From: Streptomyces sp. CB01249
GTDB taxonomy: Bacteria; Actinomycetota; Actinomycetes; Streptomycetales; Streptomycetaceae
DNA length: 64,000 nucleotides
Assembly (NCBI RefSeq): GCF_001905735.1
Contig: NZ_LISW01000002.1
Coordinates: forward strand, 1,524,426-1,588,425
Direction: 5' to 3'
This document shows positions 36,634 through 46,527 of the stretch, piece by piece; position 1 is the stretch's first letter, and the number at the start of each line of letters is the position of its first letter. Both the position numbers and the translations under genes were made by a program. The notes beneath the pieces are model-generated. The model was not told the origin of the DNA. It did no database searches and worked only from the letters and a program-made list of their open reading frames with translations.

Positions 36634-37526
36634 CGCAGAACAAGACGCCGGACGGACTTGTCATTGTCGACAAGCCGTCCGGCTTCACTTCGCACGACGT
36701 CGTCGCCAAGATGCGCGGCATCGCCCGCACCCGCCGTGTCGGCCACGCCGGCACCCTGGACCCGATGGCGACCGGTGTGCTCGTGCTCGGCGTCGAGAAG
36801 GCCACCAAGCTCCTCGGCCACCTCGCGCTGACCGAGAAGGAGTACCTGGGCACGATCCGGCTCGGCCAGAACACCGTCACGGACGACGCGGAGGGCGAGA
36901 TCACCTCGTCCGCCGACGCCTCCGGGGTGACGCGTGAAGGGATCGACGCCGGGGTCGCCGCCCTGACCGGCAACATCATGCAGGTGCCGTCCAAGGTCAG
37001 CGCCATCAAGATCGACGGCAAGCGGTCCTACGCGCGGGTGCGCGGCGGCGAGGAGTTCGAGATCCCGGCCCGGCCGGTGACCGTCTCGTCCTTCCGCGTC
37101 TACGACGTCCGCGAGGCCGTCGCCGAGGACGGTACGCCGGTGCTCGACCTGGTCGTCTCGGTGGTCTGCTCCTCGGGGACGTACATCCGGGCCATCGCCC
37201 GTGACCTGGGCGCCGGGCTCGGGGTGGGCGGCCATCTGACCGCCCTGCGGCGCACCCGCGTCGGCCCGTACGGACTGGACGCCGCGCGCACGCTGGACCA
37301 GCACCAGGAGGAGCTGGCCGTGATGCCGGTGGCCGAGGCCGCCGCCTCGGCGTTCCCCCGCTGGGACGTGGACGAGAAGCGGGCGAAGCTGCTGCTGAAC
37401 GGCGTCCGCCTGGACATGCCCGCCCACCCGCCGGGGCCGGTCGCCGTCTTCGGGCCGGACGGGCGGTTCCTGGTGCTGGTCGAGGAGCAGAAGGGCAAGG
37501 CCAAGAGCCTCGCCGTCTTCGCCTGA
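36630..37526 (+). CDS. truB: tRNA pseudouridine-55 synthase
   Basis: 298 residues. Catalytic Asp44 in GHAGTLDPMATGVL; KPSGFTSHDVV, KEYLGTIRLG and CSSGTYIRAIARDLG motifs present. Converts U55 of elongator tRNAs. Last gene of the cluster before a perfect-stem terminator. Confidence 0.95.
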   Translation: MTQNKTPDGLVIVDKPSGFTSHDVVAKMRGIARTRRVGHAGTLDPMATGVLVLGVEKATKLLGHLALTEKEYLGTIRLGQNTVTDDAEGEITSSADASGVTREGIDAGVAALTGNIMQVPSKVSAIKIDGKRSYARVRGGEEFEIPARPVTVSSFRVYDVREAVAEDGTPVLDLVVSVVCSSGTYIRAIARDLGAGLGVGGHLTALRRTRVGPYGLDAARTLDQHQEELAVMPVAEAAASAFPRWDVDEKRAKLLLNGVRLDMPAHPPGPVAVFGPDGRFLVLVEEQKGKAKSLAVFA

Positions 37527-37549
37527 CCGGACGCCTTCGCCGGACCCTC

Positions 37550-37589
37550 ATCGTGGAGCGGGCAGAGCCCCCTGTGCCCGCTCCACGAT
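37550..37589. terminator. Terminator after truB
   Basis: Perfect 15-bp stem (37550-37564 / 37575-37589, arm ATCGTGGAGCGGGCA) with a 10-base loop, ends the rimP-truB cluster. Confidence 0.8.
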
Positions 37590-37726
37590 CCCCCACCCAT
37601 TCCTGTCCAGCGATTGCCCCGGATTCACCCCAACGGGCAGGCGCTCGGAGTGAATCAGGGGGGTGACGGGGGCGCTTTCGCCCGTAGTGGTCCGCGCGGG
37701 GATCTTCGGCGGCCTACCGTCGGATC

Positions 37727-40700
37727 ATGGAATGCGGGGACCGGGCGACGCTGGTACGACTGTGCGATCCGGCCGGCAGGCCGCGGGGGACCGGCTTCGT
37801 CGCCGACGACCGGGGCACGGTGGTCACCAGCCACGAGGCGGTCGACGGCCTTCCGCACCTCCTGCTGCACGGCACGGACGGCCGCAGCCTCCGCGTCGAG
37901 GCCGCCGACATCACCGCCGTACCGGAATGGGACCTCGCCCTCCTCCCCACCGGAGGCCCCGACACCCTCGGCGTCCGGCCGCTGCCCGTGTGTGTACGCG
38001 AGCGGCTCGACCCCGGTACGTATGTGACGGTCGCCGCGCACGGTCTGCGCGAGGCGCGCATCCTGGGCCGCACGCCGGTCACGTACACCAGTCGCGGCCG
38101 CACCCACCGGATCGACAAGGCCCTGGAACTGGCCCTCGGCACGGACGGCAGCGACGCGCTCCGGCTGGGCGGCGCGGCGGTGGGCGGGCCCGTGCTCGAC
38201 CCGGACAGCGGGGCCGTGATCGCCGTCATCGGGCTCGCCCTGCGCGCCTCCCACGCCACCGCCGGCTGCGCCGCACCACTGGCCGGGGCCCCCGCCGACG
38301 GGCCGCTGGGCGAGCTGCTGCGGCGCAACGCCGCGACCGTCCCCGGCTACGGCCCCGATCTCAATCTCGCCGGGGCCCTCCAGCTCACCGCCATGTCCGT
38401 CGGTTCGGCGGGCGACCCGGGCGAGCGGCACGAGCCGGTGGAGCGGCCCGACGTCCGCGCCGAGTCCGAGGCGTTCGCGGCGGCCGGACCGGACGCACCC
38501 GCCGTCATCCTCGGCCTCGTCGGAGAGCCGGGCACCGGCCGCACCACCGAGCTCGCCGCCATCGCCGCGCGCCGGGCGACCGGCCCGGTGCCCGCGCCCA
38601 CGCTGTGGCTGCGCGGCGCCGACCTCCTCGCGGACGACACCTCCGTCGCCGACGCCGTCGCGCGCACGCTCCAGCAGGCCGGGCGCATCGTCGGCGCCGC
38701 CGGGGCCCCGGGCGACATGGCGAGCGCCACGCCCGAGCGGGTCGCCCGGCTGGCAGCGGCCTCCGGCGTGCCGCTCCTCGTTCTGCTGGACGCCCCGGAG
38801 GAGATGCCGCCCGTCCTGGCGCACCGGCTCGCCGACTGGACCACCGGCACGGTCGGCTGGCTCCGTGAGAGCGGCGCCCGGCTCGTCGTCGGCTGCCGCC
38901 CCGAGCACTGGGAGACGGCAGGTGCGCTCTGCCCGCCCGAGGCCCTGCACCGGCCCGCCCGGCCCGCCCGGCGGCTGCCCCCGGCGGTCCGCGTCACCGA
39001 CTTCACCGCAGGCCAGGCCGAACGCGCCAGGGAGGGGCTCGGCCTCCCGCCCGACTGCCTGGCCCCCGGCCACGACCGCCATCCGCTGACCCTCCGCCTG
39101 CTCGCCGAGGTCCGCGAGGCCCTGCCGCCGGGCACGCCCGGGCGCCCCGGCACGGAGGAGGTCTTCGCCGCCCACCTGGACCTGATGTGCCTGCGCATCG
39201 CCGTCCGCATCGCCGCCGGGACCCGCCCCGGGCCCACGGCGGTACGGCGCCTGGCGGCCCGGGTGGCCGGACAGGTCCACGAGGCGGCCCGCCGCTGCCT
39301 CGGCCCCGGCCAGAGCGAGCTGGACCGGGCCGCCTTCGAGGAGCTGTTCCCCTGGCGTACGGGGTGGGCCCCGGCGGTCCTCACCGAAGGGCTCCTCGTC
39401 CCGGCCGGGGCGGGCTACCGCTTCGCCCACGAAGAGGTGGGGGACTGGATCCAGAGCACGCACCTCGATCTGGACGCGGCCCTGCGGGCGCTGGTGCACC
39501 GCTGGCACGCGGAGCCGCAGGAGGACGACGGCCGGGTGCCGCGCCCCCGCCGGGGCGCCGCCGCCGAGGACCCGGCCCCGGCCGGACCGCGCAGCCTGCC
39601 CGTGCCCCGGCACCGGATCGGCCCGGTCATCCAGGCCCTCCTGCTCCTGGCCCGCCGCCACGGCACGGCCGCCCTGGCCCACCGGCTCGCGGACCTCATC
39701 GAGGCGCTGGACCGGCTGCCGGAGGGGGCGGCGGACGCGGCCGACGGCGACCGGGCCCTGCCCCTGTCCGACCCGCGCTGGTGGGCCGCGCGCCTGCTCG
39801 CCGAGACACTGCTCAGGGTGCCCGACGCCCGGCCGTACCTCGGCGTGCTCCGGCTGCTCGCCGGGCGCGTTGTGCGGAGTTCCGCCGAGGCGGACGGGGG
39901 AGGGGCGCGCGGGCCGTACGCCGCATTCGGGCCCTGGTTCTGGCGGGGGCCGCGGCTGCCCGAGGCGGACCGGATGGACCTCTTCCGCCGCCTCGTCCCG
40001 GCCGACGGGCCGCCGGGCGAGGGGGACGGCGACACCCGGTTCCTCGACGCCGTCGCCCGGCGGCTCGCCGCCCATCCGCGTACCGTCATGCCCCTCCTGT
40101 GCGCGTGGTTCACGGACGAACGGGCGCTCGCCGCGGCCCCGGACACCCCGGTGCGCCCCACCGTCGCCGCCGCCGCGCAGGCCCTCCTCCACGCCCGCCG
40201 GGACCTCGCGGTCGACGACCTGGCCGACGCGCTCGTCGACGCCGGGCACCCCCGGGCCGAGGAGCTGCTGGCCGCGCTCGCCGAGGACGAGCCCACCGCG
40301 CTCTGCCGGGCCGTCGAGCGCTGGGCCGGGGACGAGGACCGGCGCGCCCGCAGGGTCGCCGCCGTCTCGTACGCGACGCTCGTCGCCCCCCACGTCACCC
40401 TGGACGCCGATCGCGACCGGGTGCGCCGGGCCGCGCTCGCGGTGCTGGCCCGCCCGGCCGACAGCGACCTGCACGGAGCGGTCCTCGCCCTGCTCGTCGC
40501 GGACCCCCGCACCCGGCCCCGCTACCTCCCGCAGGCCGTCCGGGCCTTCGTCGCCGAGGGCCCGCAGGAGGTGCGCGTGCCCGCCGCCGCGCTCGCCGCC
40601 GCCCTGCCCACGCACGCGGACATCGTGGTGACCGCCTACCGGGACCGGCTCGCGCGGCCGGACCAGGGAGCGGGCGAGGTGCTGCGGGCCCTGGCCGGGA

Positions 40701-41332
40701 TCGACGCCCCGGAGCTCGCGCTGCACGCCGCCGGACTCGTCCGCGCCTACGCCGAGGGCCACCCGGAGGACACGGCGCACACCGCCGCCTACCTCGACCG
40801 CCGCCTGGAGCACGGGCCCGCCGCGCGCGCCCTGCTGCTGCCGCTGCTCACCGGGCTGCTCCGGGACCGCCCGGCGGCGGCGCCGGTCCGGGGATCGCTG
40901 GCCGCGGTGCTCGCCTCGCCCGGCAGCCCCGCCTCGCAGCCCGCCCGCGACGAACTCCTGGAGGTGCTGCTGGACGCCGAGCAGCGCGGGGGGACCCCGG
41001 ACCCGGTGGTCCTGGAGGCCCTGCTGCGGGCCGCCGCGGCCGGATGCGCGGGGCGGTCGGCGGTGCGCAGCAGGGCGCTGGTGCACCGGACCGGGATGCT
41101 GCTCGTGCGTACCCCCGAAGGGGCCGCCCTGTTCGACCGGCGGCTCGTCGCGCTGGTCCGCGAGGTGCCCGGGTTCGGCGCGCTGGTCGCGGGCTGGCTG
41201 GCCGACGCGCCGCAGGAGTGGGCGGCCGTCGTGGGGCCCAGCGCGCGGCGCACGGTGGAGGGGCTGCGGGCGCCGATGCCCATGCCGATGCAGGCCGCAG
41301 GGCGTGAGCATGGCAGTCTTAGACCTGCGTAA
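37727..41332 (+). CDS. Large STAND-like protein: degenerate trypsin-like domain, P-loop NTPase and helical repeats
   Basis: 1201 residues. Residues 1-200 resemble a trypsin-like serine protease (GTGFVADDRGTVVTSHEAVD with His36; EWDLALL with Asp69), but the nucleophile motif reads GAAVGGPV, so Val152 sits where Ser is expected. Residues 260-620 form a P-loop NTPase: Walker A GEPGTGRT with Arg272 in place of Lys, and Walker B LLVLLDAPEE. From about 640 to the end the protein is helical and rich in Ala, Arg and Leu (HEAT/TPR-like). The layout matches STAND sensor NTPases. Lies alone between truB and ribF; no function recognised. Confidence 0.8.
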   Translation: MECGDRATLVRLCDPAGRPRGTGFVADDRGTVVTSHEAVDGLPHLLLHGTDGRSLRVEAADITAVPEWDLALLPTGGPDTLGVRPLPVCVRERLDPGTYVTVAAHGLREARILGRTPVTYTSRGRTHRIDKALELALGTDGSDALRLGGAAVGGPVLDPDSGAVIAVIGLALRASHATAGCAAPLAGAPADGPLGELLRRNAATVPGYGPDLNLAGALQLTAMSVGSAGDPGERHEPVERPDVRAESEAFAAAGPDAPAVILGLVGEPGTGRTTELAAIAARRATGPVPAPTLWLRGADLLADDTSVADAVARTLQQAGRIVGAAGAPGDMASATPERVARLAAASGVPLLVLLDAPEEMPPVLAHRLADWTTGTVGWLRESGARLVVGCRPEHWETAGALCPPEALHRPARPARRLPPAVRVTDFTAGQAERAREGLGLPPDCLAPGHDRHPLTLRLLAEVREALPPGTPGRPGTEEVFAAHLDLMCLRIAVRIAAGTRPGPTAVRRLAARVAGQVHEAARRCLGPGQSELDRAAFEELFPWRTGWAPAVLTEGLLVPAGAGYRFAHEEVGDWIQSTHLDLDAALRALVHRWHAEPQEDDGRVPRPRRGAAAEDPAPAGPRSLPVPRHRIGPVIQALLLLARRHGTAALAHRLADLIEALDRLPEGAADAADGDRALPLSDPRWWAARLLAETLLRVPDARPYLGVLRLLAGRVVRSSAEADGGGARGPYAAFGPWFWRGPRLPEADRMDLFRRLVPADGPPGEGDGDTRFLDAVARRLAAHPRTVMPLLCAWFTDERALAAAPDTPVRPTVAAAAQALLHARRDLAVDDLADALVDAGHPRAEELLAALAEDEPTALCRAVERWAGDEDRRARRVAAVSYATLVAPHVTLDADRDRVRRAALAVLARPADSDLHGAVLALLVADPRTRPRYLPQAVRAFVAEGPQEVRVPAAALAAALPTHADIVVTAYRDRLARPDQGAGEVLRALAGIDAPELALHAAGLVRAYAEGHPEDTAHTAAYLDRRLEHGPAARALLLPLLTGLLRDRPAAAPVRGSLAAVLASPGSPASQPARDELLEVLLDAEQRGGTPDPVVLEALLRAAAAGCAGRSAVRSRALVHRTGMLLVRTPEGAALFDRRLVALVREVPGFGALVAGWLADAPQEWAAVVGPSARRTVEGLRAPMPMPMQAAGREHGSLRPA

Positions 41333-41375
41333 GCGAGATATCCACGTACACAGGTTCGGGCGAGGAGCGGTCAGA

Positions 41376-42335
41376 GTGCAGCGCTGGCGAGGCTTGGAGG
41401 ACATCCCCCAGGACTGGGGGCGCAGCGTCGTCACCATCGGCTCGTACGACGGGGTGCACCGCGGACACCAGCTGATCATCGGCCGCGCCGTCGAGCGGGC
41501 CCGGGAGCTGGGCGTGCCGTCGGTCGTCGTCACCTTCGACCCGCACCCCAGCGAGGTCGTCCGGCCCGGCAGCCACCCCCCGCTGCTCGCTCCGCACCAC
41601 CGGCGCGCCGAGCTGATGGCGGAGCTGGGCGTGGACGCGATGCTGATCCTGCCGTTCACCACGGAGTTCTCGCGGCTCGCCCCGGCCGACTTCATCGCCA
41701 AGGTGCTCGTGGACAAGCTGCACGCGCAGCTGGTCATCGAGGGCCCCAACTTCCGTTTCGGCCACAAGGCCGCGGGGAACGTCGAGCTGCTGGCCGAGCT
41801 GGGCGCCGAGCACGACTACCGCGTCGAGGTCATCGACCTGCGGGTGAGCGGCGCGGCGGGCGGCGGCGAGCCGTTCTCCTCCACGCTCACCCGGCGCCTG
41901 GTCGCCGAGGGCGATGTGGCCGGGGCCGCCGAGATCCTGGGCCGCCCGCACCGGGTCGAGGGCGTCGTCGTCCGGGGCGCCCAGCGCGGCCGCGAGCTGG
42001 GTTTCCCCACCGCGAACGTCGAGACCCTCCCGCACACCGCGATCCCCGCCGACGGCGTCTACGCGGGCTGGCTGCACGCGGACGGCGAGGCGATGCCCGC
42101 CGCGATCTCGGTCGGCACCAACCCGCAGTTCGACGGCACCGAGCGCACGGTGGAGGCGTACGCGATCGACCGCGTCGGCCTCGACCTGTACGGCCTGCAC
42201 GTGGCCGTGGACTTCCTCGCGTACGTACGCGGGATGCTGAAGTTCGACACGATCGACGACCTGCTGGTGGCGATGGCCGCCGACGTGAAGCGGTGCAGCG
42301 AGCTGGTCGCCGCCGCCGAGGCCGGACAGGACTGA
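41376..42335 (+). CDS. ribF: Bifunctional riboflavin kinase / FMN adenylyltransferase
   Basis: 319 residues from GTG 41376 with GAGGAG; ATG 41304 is in frame but lies within the previous gene without a ribosome site. FAD synthetase nucleotidyl motif SYDGVHRGHQ, then the kinase domain with RGRELGFPTANVE. Makes FMN and FAD from riboflavin. Follows the NTPase gene by 43 bases. Confidence 0.95.
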   Translation: MQRWRGLEDIPQDWGRSVVTIGSYDGVHRGHQLIIGRAVERARELGVPSVVVTFDPHPSEVVRPGSHPPLLAPHHRRAELMAELGVDAMLILPFTTEFSRLAPADFIAKVLVDKLHAQLVIEGPNFRFGHKAAGNVELLAELGAEHDYRVEVIDLRVSGAAGGGEPFSSTLTRRLVAEGDVAGAAEILGRPHRVEGVVVRGAQRGRELGFPTANVETLPHTAIPADGVYAGWLHADGEAMPAAISVGTNPQFDGTERTVEAYAIDRVGLDLYGLHVAVDFLAYVRGMLKFDTIDDLLVAMAADVKRCSELVAAAEAGQD

Positions 42336-42340
42336 CCGCG

Positions 42341-42371
42341 GGGTTTCCCGGCCGGACCGGCCGGGAAACCC
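42341..42371. terminator. Bidirectional terminator ribF / oppF
   Basis: 14-bp perfect stem (arm GGGTTTCCCGGCCG) with a GAC loop between converging genes. Confidence 0.75.
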
Positions 42372-42380
42372 GAACGCCCG

Positions 42381-43382
42381 TCAGGATGCGGGCGCGGCCA
42401 CCTTCGCCGTGGCCCAGTGGCAGGCCACCTGCGTCTCCCCGCCGCCCGACAGGACCGGCAGGTCCTGCGTACGGCAGGCGTCCGCGACGCCCGCCCGCTC
42501 CGCCTGGCCCGAGGCCAGCACCTGGCAGCGGGCGTGGAAGCGGCAGCCGGACGGCACCCGCGACGGGTCCGGCGGCTCACCCGTCAGCACCACCGGATCG
42601 CCCGGCGCCTCCGGCAGCACCGACAGCAGCGCCTGGGTGTACGGATGGCGTGGGGCCGTCAGGATCTGCTCGACGGCCCCCGTCTCCACGATGCGGCCCA
42701 GGTACATCACCGCGACCCGGTCCGCGATGTTCCACGCGAGACCGAGGTCATGCGTCACGACCAGCGCGGAGAGACCCAGCTCCTCGCGCAGCCGCAGCAG
42801 CAGCGCCAGGATCTCGCCGCGCACCGACGCGTCCAGCGAGGCGACCGGCTCGTCCGCCACGATCAGCTCCGGCTCCAGGACCAGCGCCCCCGCGATAACG
42901 ACGCGCTGGCGCTGACCGCCCGACAGCTCGTGCGGGTAGCGCAGGAAGAACCGCTCCGGCGGACGCAGCCCGGCCCGCGACAGCGCGTCGTGCACCGCCT
43001 GCCGCTCGTCGCCCGCGTAGCCGTGGATGCGCAGCCCCTCGGCCACCGCGTCGTACACCGTGTGGCGCGGGTTGAGCGAGCCGCTGGGGTCCTGGAGGAC
43101 CAGCTGGGCGCGCTTGCGGTACGCCTTGAGCGCCCGGCTCCCGTAGTCCAGCGGCTTCCCGTCGAACGTGATGTGACCGGCCGTCGGCGGCACCAGGCCC
43201 AGCAGCGAACGGGCCAGCGTCGTCTTGCCGCACCCCGACTCGCCGACCAGGGCGACGATCTCGCCGGGCCGGATGTCCAGGTCGACCCCGTCCACCGCCC
43301 GCGCCGGGTCGGCCCCGTGCCGCCCGGGGAAGGTGATCCGGAGCCCCTGCGCGCTGAGCAGGTCCACGGGGGTCGTCGTCAT
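42381..43382 (-). CDS. Peptide ABC transporter ATP-binding protein (OppF/DppF type)
   Basis: 333 residues from ATG 43382 with AGGAG. Walker [11 protein letters not shown]-loop [13 protein letters not shown], signature LSGGQRQRV and Walker [13 protein letters not shown] are intact; the C-terminal oligopeptide-transporter extension GCRFHARC carries the expected cysteines. Drives import together with the second ATPase, with a 4-base overlap. Confidence 0.93.
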   Translation of the reverse strand: MTTTPVDLLSAQGLRITFPGRHGADPARAVDGVDLDIRPGEIVALVGESGCGKTTLARSLLGLVPPTAGHITFDGKPLDYGSRALKAYRKRAQLVLQDPSGSLNPRHTVYDAVAEGLRIHGYAGDERQAVHDALSRAGLRPPERFFLRYPHELSGGQRQRVVIAGALVLEPELIVADEPVASLDASVRGEILALLLRLREELGLSALVVTHDLGLAWNIADRVAVMYLGRIVETGAVEQILTAPRHPYTQALLSVLPEAPGDPVVLTGEPPDPSRVPSGCRFHARCQVLASGQAERAGVADACRTQDLPVLSGGGETQVACHWATAKVAAPAS

Positions 43383-44404
43383 GATGTGCTCCTTGCTTCC
43401 TCGGCGCCCGGCAGGACCGGCGCCGCCCCCTCCGGACCGACCAGCACGCACGCGGCCTGCCGCCCGGCGCCCGCGTCCCGCAGCTCCTGGTCCTGCGTGG
43501 CGCAGGAGTCCAGGGCCAGGGCGCAGCGCGGGTGGAAGGTGCAGCCGGCCGGCAGCGCCGAAGGGTCGGGCGGGTCGCCGGGCAGGCCCCGCGGCGCGAA
43601 CCGGGACGCCAGGTCCCCGATGCGCGGGAAGGCGCCCGACAGGGCCCTGCTGTACGGGTGGTGCGCGCTCTCGTAGACCTCGGACGCCGGGCCCTCCTCC
43701 ACGACCCGGCCCGCGTACATCACGGCGAGCCGGTCGCAGGTGTCGGACAGCACCGCCAGGTCGTGGCTGATCATGATCAGGCCGAGGTCCTGCTCGGAGA
43801 CCAGTTGCTCGATCAGGCGCAGGATCTGGGCCTGGATCATCACGTCCAGGGCCGTCGTCGGCTCGTCGGCGATGATCAGGCCCGGGTCGCAGGCGAGCGC
43901 CATCGCGATCATCACGCGCTGCCGCTGCCCGCCGGACAGCTCGTGCGGATAGGCGTCCGTCCGGGCCGCGGGCAGCCCGACCTGTTCCAGTAGCTCACCG
44001 GCGCGCTTCCGGGCCGCCGCCGGGGTCGTCTTCCTGTGCAGCAGGATCGGCTCGGCGATCTGGTCCCCGATGCGGTGCACGGCGTTCAGCGAGTGCATCG
44101 CGCCCTGGAAGACGATGGAGGCGCCCGCCCAGCGGACGGCCCTGACCTGGCCCCACTTCATCGCGAGGACGTCCTCGCCGTTCAGCAGGATCTCGCCGGT
44201 CACCTTCGCGCCCGCGGGCAGCAGCCGCAGCAGGGCCAGCGCCAGCGTGGACTTGCCGCAGCCGGACTCACCGGCGATGCCCAGCTTGCGCCCGGCCTCG
44301 ACCTGAAGGTTCACGCCGCGGACGGCCTGCGCTCCGCCGGGATACGTCACCGTCAGGTCGCGTACCTCCAGAAGAGGCGTCTTGCGGATGCTCGTCGTGC
44401 TCAA
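43379..44404 (-). CDS. Peptide ABC transporter ATP-binding protein (OppD/DppD type)
   Basis: 341 residues. Walker [28 protein letters not shown]-loop, [20 protein letters not shown] and the GCTFHPRC tail are intact. The start is TTG 44404, overlapping the TGA of the permease gene (TTGA); no ATG exists before residue 80, so the TTG start is likely. Confidence 0.92.
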   Translation of the reverse strand: MSTTSIRKTPLLEVRDLTVTYPGGAQAVRGVNLQVEAGRKLGIAGESGCGKSTLALALLRLLPAGAKVTGEILLNGEDVLAMKWGQVRAVRWAGASIVFQGAMHSLNAVHRIGDQIAEPILLHRKTTPAAARKRAGELLEQVGLPAARTDAYPHELSGGQRQRVMIAMALACDPGLIIADEPTTALDVMIQAQILRLIEQLVSEQDLGLIMISHDLAVLSDTCDRLAVMYAGRVVEEGPASEVYESAHHPYSRALSGAFPRIGDLASRFAPRGLPGDPPDPSALPAGCTFHPRCALALDSCATQDQELRDAGAGRQAACVLVGPEGAAPVLPGAEEARSTS

Positions 44405-45351
44405 CGGGCCACCCCCAGCTTGGGATTGAGGACGGACTCGATCGCGCGGCCGCACAGCGTGAACGCCAGGGCCACCAGGGCGATGGCGATGCCGGGCGGT
44501 GCCAGGTACCACCAGTCCCCGGCGCTCACCGCCCCCGCGGCGCGCGCGTCCTGGAGCATGCTGCCCCACGAGGTGATGGTTGGGTCGCCGAGGCCGAGGA
44601 AGGCCAGTGTGGCCTCGCTCAGGATCGCGCTGGAGATGGCCAGCGTGGTCTGCGCGAGTACCAGCGGCATGACGTTCGGCAGGACGTGCCGGAGCATGAC
44701 ATGGCCGTGGCCGCCGCCCAGCGCGCGGGCGCGCTCGATGTACGGCCGTGACTCCACGGCGAGGGTCTGCGCCCGCACCAGGCGGGCGGTGGTCGGCCAG
44801 GTCGTGACGCCGATCGCGATGATGATCGTCCACAGGGAGCGGTCCATCACCGAGGCGAGGGCGACCGCGAGGACCAGCGTCGGCATGACCAGGAACCAGT
44901 CGGTCACCCGCATCAGCACCGTCGAGTACCAGCCGCGGAAGTGGCCCGCGACGATCCCCACGATGGTGCCGATGGCGACGCACAGGAACGCCGCGAGCAG
45001 CCCCACGGTCAGCGAGACGCGCGCGCCCCACACCAGGAGCGCGAGCACGCTGCGCCCGAACTGGTCGGTGCCGAGCGGGAACTCACCGCTCGGCGATTCG
45101 AGCGCCCCGCCGGACGCCTCGGTGACGCTCTGCGAGTCGGCGCCGACGAGCTGGGGCGCGGCCAGGGCGATCAGCGCGATCAGGATCAGGCCGGCCAGGC
45201 CCCACATCCCGCCCTTGTGCGTGCGGTACTCCCGCCAGAAGCGGGCCGCGGACTGGCGTTTACGGGCCCGGGCCAGGGAGCGGGCGCTCCGGACGGGCTC
45301 GGGCGGGGCCGGCGCCGGGGTCGGCGTGGGCATGGAATCGGTCGTGGTCAT
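44401..45351 (-). CDS. Peptide ABC transporter permease (OppC/DppC type)
   Basis: 316 residues, six predicted helices after a proline-rich cytoplasmic lead (PTPTPAPAPPEPV). Permease signature EARALGGGHGHVMLRHVLPN (residues near 205-225) marks the ATPase-coupling loop. N-terminal LGTDQFGRSVLALLVWGARVSL is diagnostic. ATG 45351 overlaps the stop of the other permease (ATGA). Confidence 0.92.
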   Translation of the reverse strand: MTTTDSMPTPTPAPAPPEPVRSARSLARARKRQSAARFWREYRTHKGGMWGLAGLILIALIALAAPQLVGADSQSVTEASGGALESPSGEFPLGTDQFGRSVLALLVWGARVSLTVGLLAAFLCVAIGTIVGIVAGHFRGWYSTVLMRVTDWFLVMPTLVLAVALASVMDRSLWTIIIAIGVTTWPTTARLVRAQTLAVESRPYIERARALGGGHGHVMLRHVLPNVMPLVLAQTTLAISSAILSEATLAFLGLGDPTITSWGSMLQDARAAGAVSAGDWWYLAPPGIAIALVALAFTLCGRAIESVLNPKLGVAR

Positions 45352-46427
45352 CGGCCCACCCGGGGATCGAGCAGCGGATACAGCACATCGGCAAGGGTGT
45401 TCGCCAGGATCACCGCGGTGGCGAAGACGAAGAACAGGCCCTGGACGAGTGGCAGGTCGGGGGTGCTGAGGCCCTGGTAGAAGAGGGAGCCGAGGCCCGG
45501 CCAGGAGAACACGGTCTCCACCAGGATCTGCCCGGCGACCACATGTCCCAGGTTGACGAACATCAGCGTGAAGGTGGGCAGCATCGCGTTGGGCACGGCG
45601 TGCTTGCGGCGTACGACGTCGTCCCGCAGCCCCTTGGCGCGGGCCGTCGTGAGGTAGTCGCTGCCCATCTCGTCCAGCAGCGAGGACCGCATCACCAGCA
45701 GCGTCTGCGCGTACCCGACCGCCACCAGGGTGATCACCGGAAGCACCATGTGGTGCGCCACATCGGTGACGTAACCGAAGCCGCTCGTGTCGCCCGACGA
45801 CATCCCGCCCGTCGGGAACATGCCCGGGATCGGGCCGACGCCGACCGAGAAGACGATGATCAGGAGCAGCCCGAGCCAGAACGACGGCACCGAGTACAGC
45901 GTGAGGGCGAGCGCGGTGTGGAACCGGTCGCCGGCCGAGCCGTTGCGCCAGGCGGTGCGGGTGCCGAGCCAGAGGCCGATGACGCTGTAGAGGACGTAGG
46001 CGGTGCCGGTGAGCAGCAGCGTCGCCGGCAGCTTCTCCACGATCTTGTCGATGACCGGGGCGTGGTACGCGAACGAGACACCGAAGTCGCCGGTGAGGGC
46101 GTCCCCGATGTAGCTGGTGAACTGCTGCCACATCGGCTGGTCGAGGCCGAGCTGATGGCGCAGCGATTCCAGCTGTTCGGCCGATACGGGCCGGCCGCCC
46201 GTCATCTGCTTGACCGGGTCGCTCGGAATGAGCCGGAAGAGGAAGAAGCTGGTGACCAGAACCGCGAACAGCGAGACGACGGCGCCCGCGATCTTGGCGG
46301 CCACATATTTGAGGTAGGCCGTGGTGTTGCGCGCCCGTGGACCGCGTGCGGCCGAGGGACCGGCCGGAGGGCCGTCCGTGGCCGCGTCCGCCTGTTGCAC
46401 GAGCGCCGGAGTGCTGTCAGCTGTCAT
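45348..46427 (-). CDS. Peptide ABC transporter permease (OppB/DppB type)
   Basis: 359 residues, six helices. FFLFRLIPSDPVKQM and the coupling loop YLTTARAKGLRDDVVRRKHAVPNA are typical of the DppB/OppB family. The N-terminal 40 residues are a polar extension. Follows the binding-protein gene by 100 bases holding a strong hairpin. Confidence 0.92.
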   Translation of the reverse strand: MTADSTPALVQQADAATDGPPAGPSAARGPRARNTTAYLKYVAAKIAGAVVSLFAVLVTSFFLFRLIPSDPVKQMTGGRPVSAEQLESLRHQLGLDQPMWQQFTSYIGDALTGDFGVSFAYHAPVIDKIVEKLPATLLLTGTAYVLYSVIGLWLGTRTAWRNGSAGDRFHTALALTLYSVPSFWLGLLLIIVFSVGVGPIPGMFPTGGMSSGDTSGFGYVTDVAHHMVLPVITLVAVGYAQTLLVMRSSLLDEMGSDYLTTARAKGLRDDVVRRKHAVPNAMLPTFTLMFVNLGHVVAGQILVETVFSWPGLGSLFYQGLSTPDLPLVQGLFFVFATAVILANTLADVLYPLLDPRVGR

Positions 46428-46461
46428 GGGGAACTCTCGTTACTCGTGTCGTTCCTGGAAA

Positions 46462-46507
46462 GAACCGGCCGGCGCGGGCCTGGTACCGCACCCGCGCCGG
46501 CCGGTTC
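46462..46507 (-). promoter_or_regulatory. Intercistronic hairpin between binding protein and permease genes
   Basis: Perfect 17-bp stem (46462-46478 / 46491-46507, arm GAACCGGCCGGCGCGGG) with a 12-base loop, 20 bases downstream of the binding-protein stop. In transporter operons such hairpins reduce read-through or protect the upstream mRNA, giving more binding protein than permease. Confidence 0.75.
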
Positions 46508-46527
46508 CTCGCATCCCGTTCGAGAAC

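Noticed and set aside
37655..41767. Minus-strand open frame of about 1370 codons opposite the NTPase gene
   Set aside because: Codon-position bias shows the plus frame is real; the antisense product has no recognisable domain.
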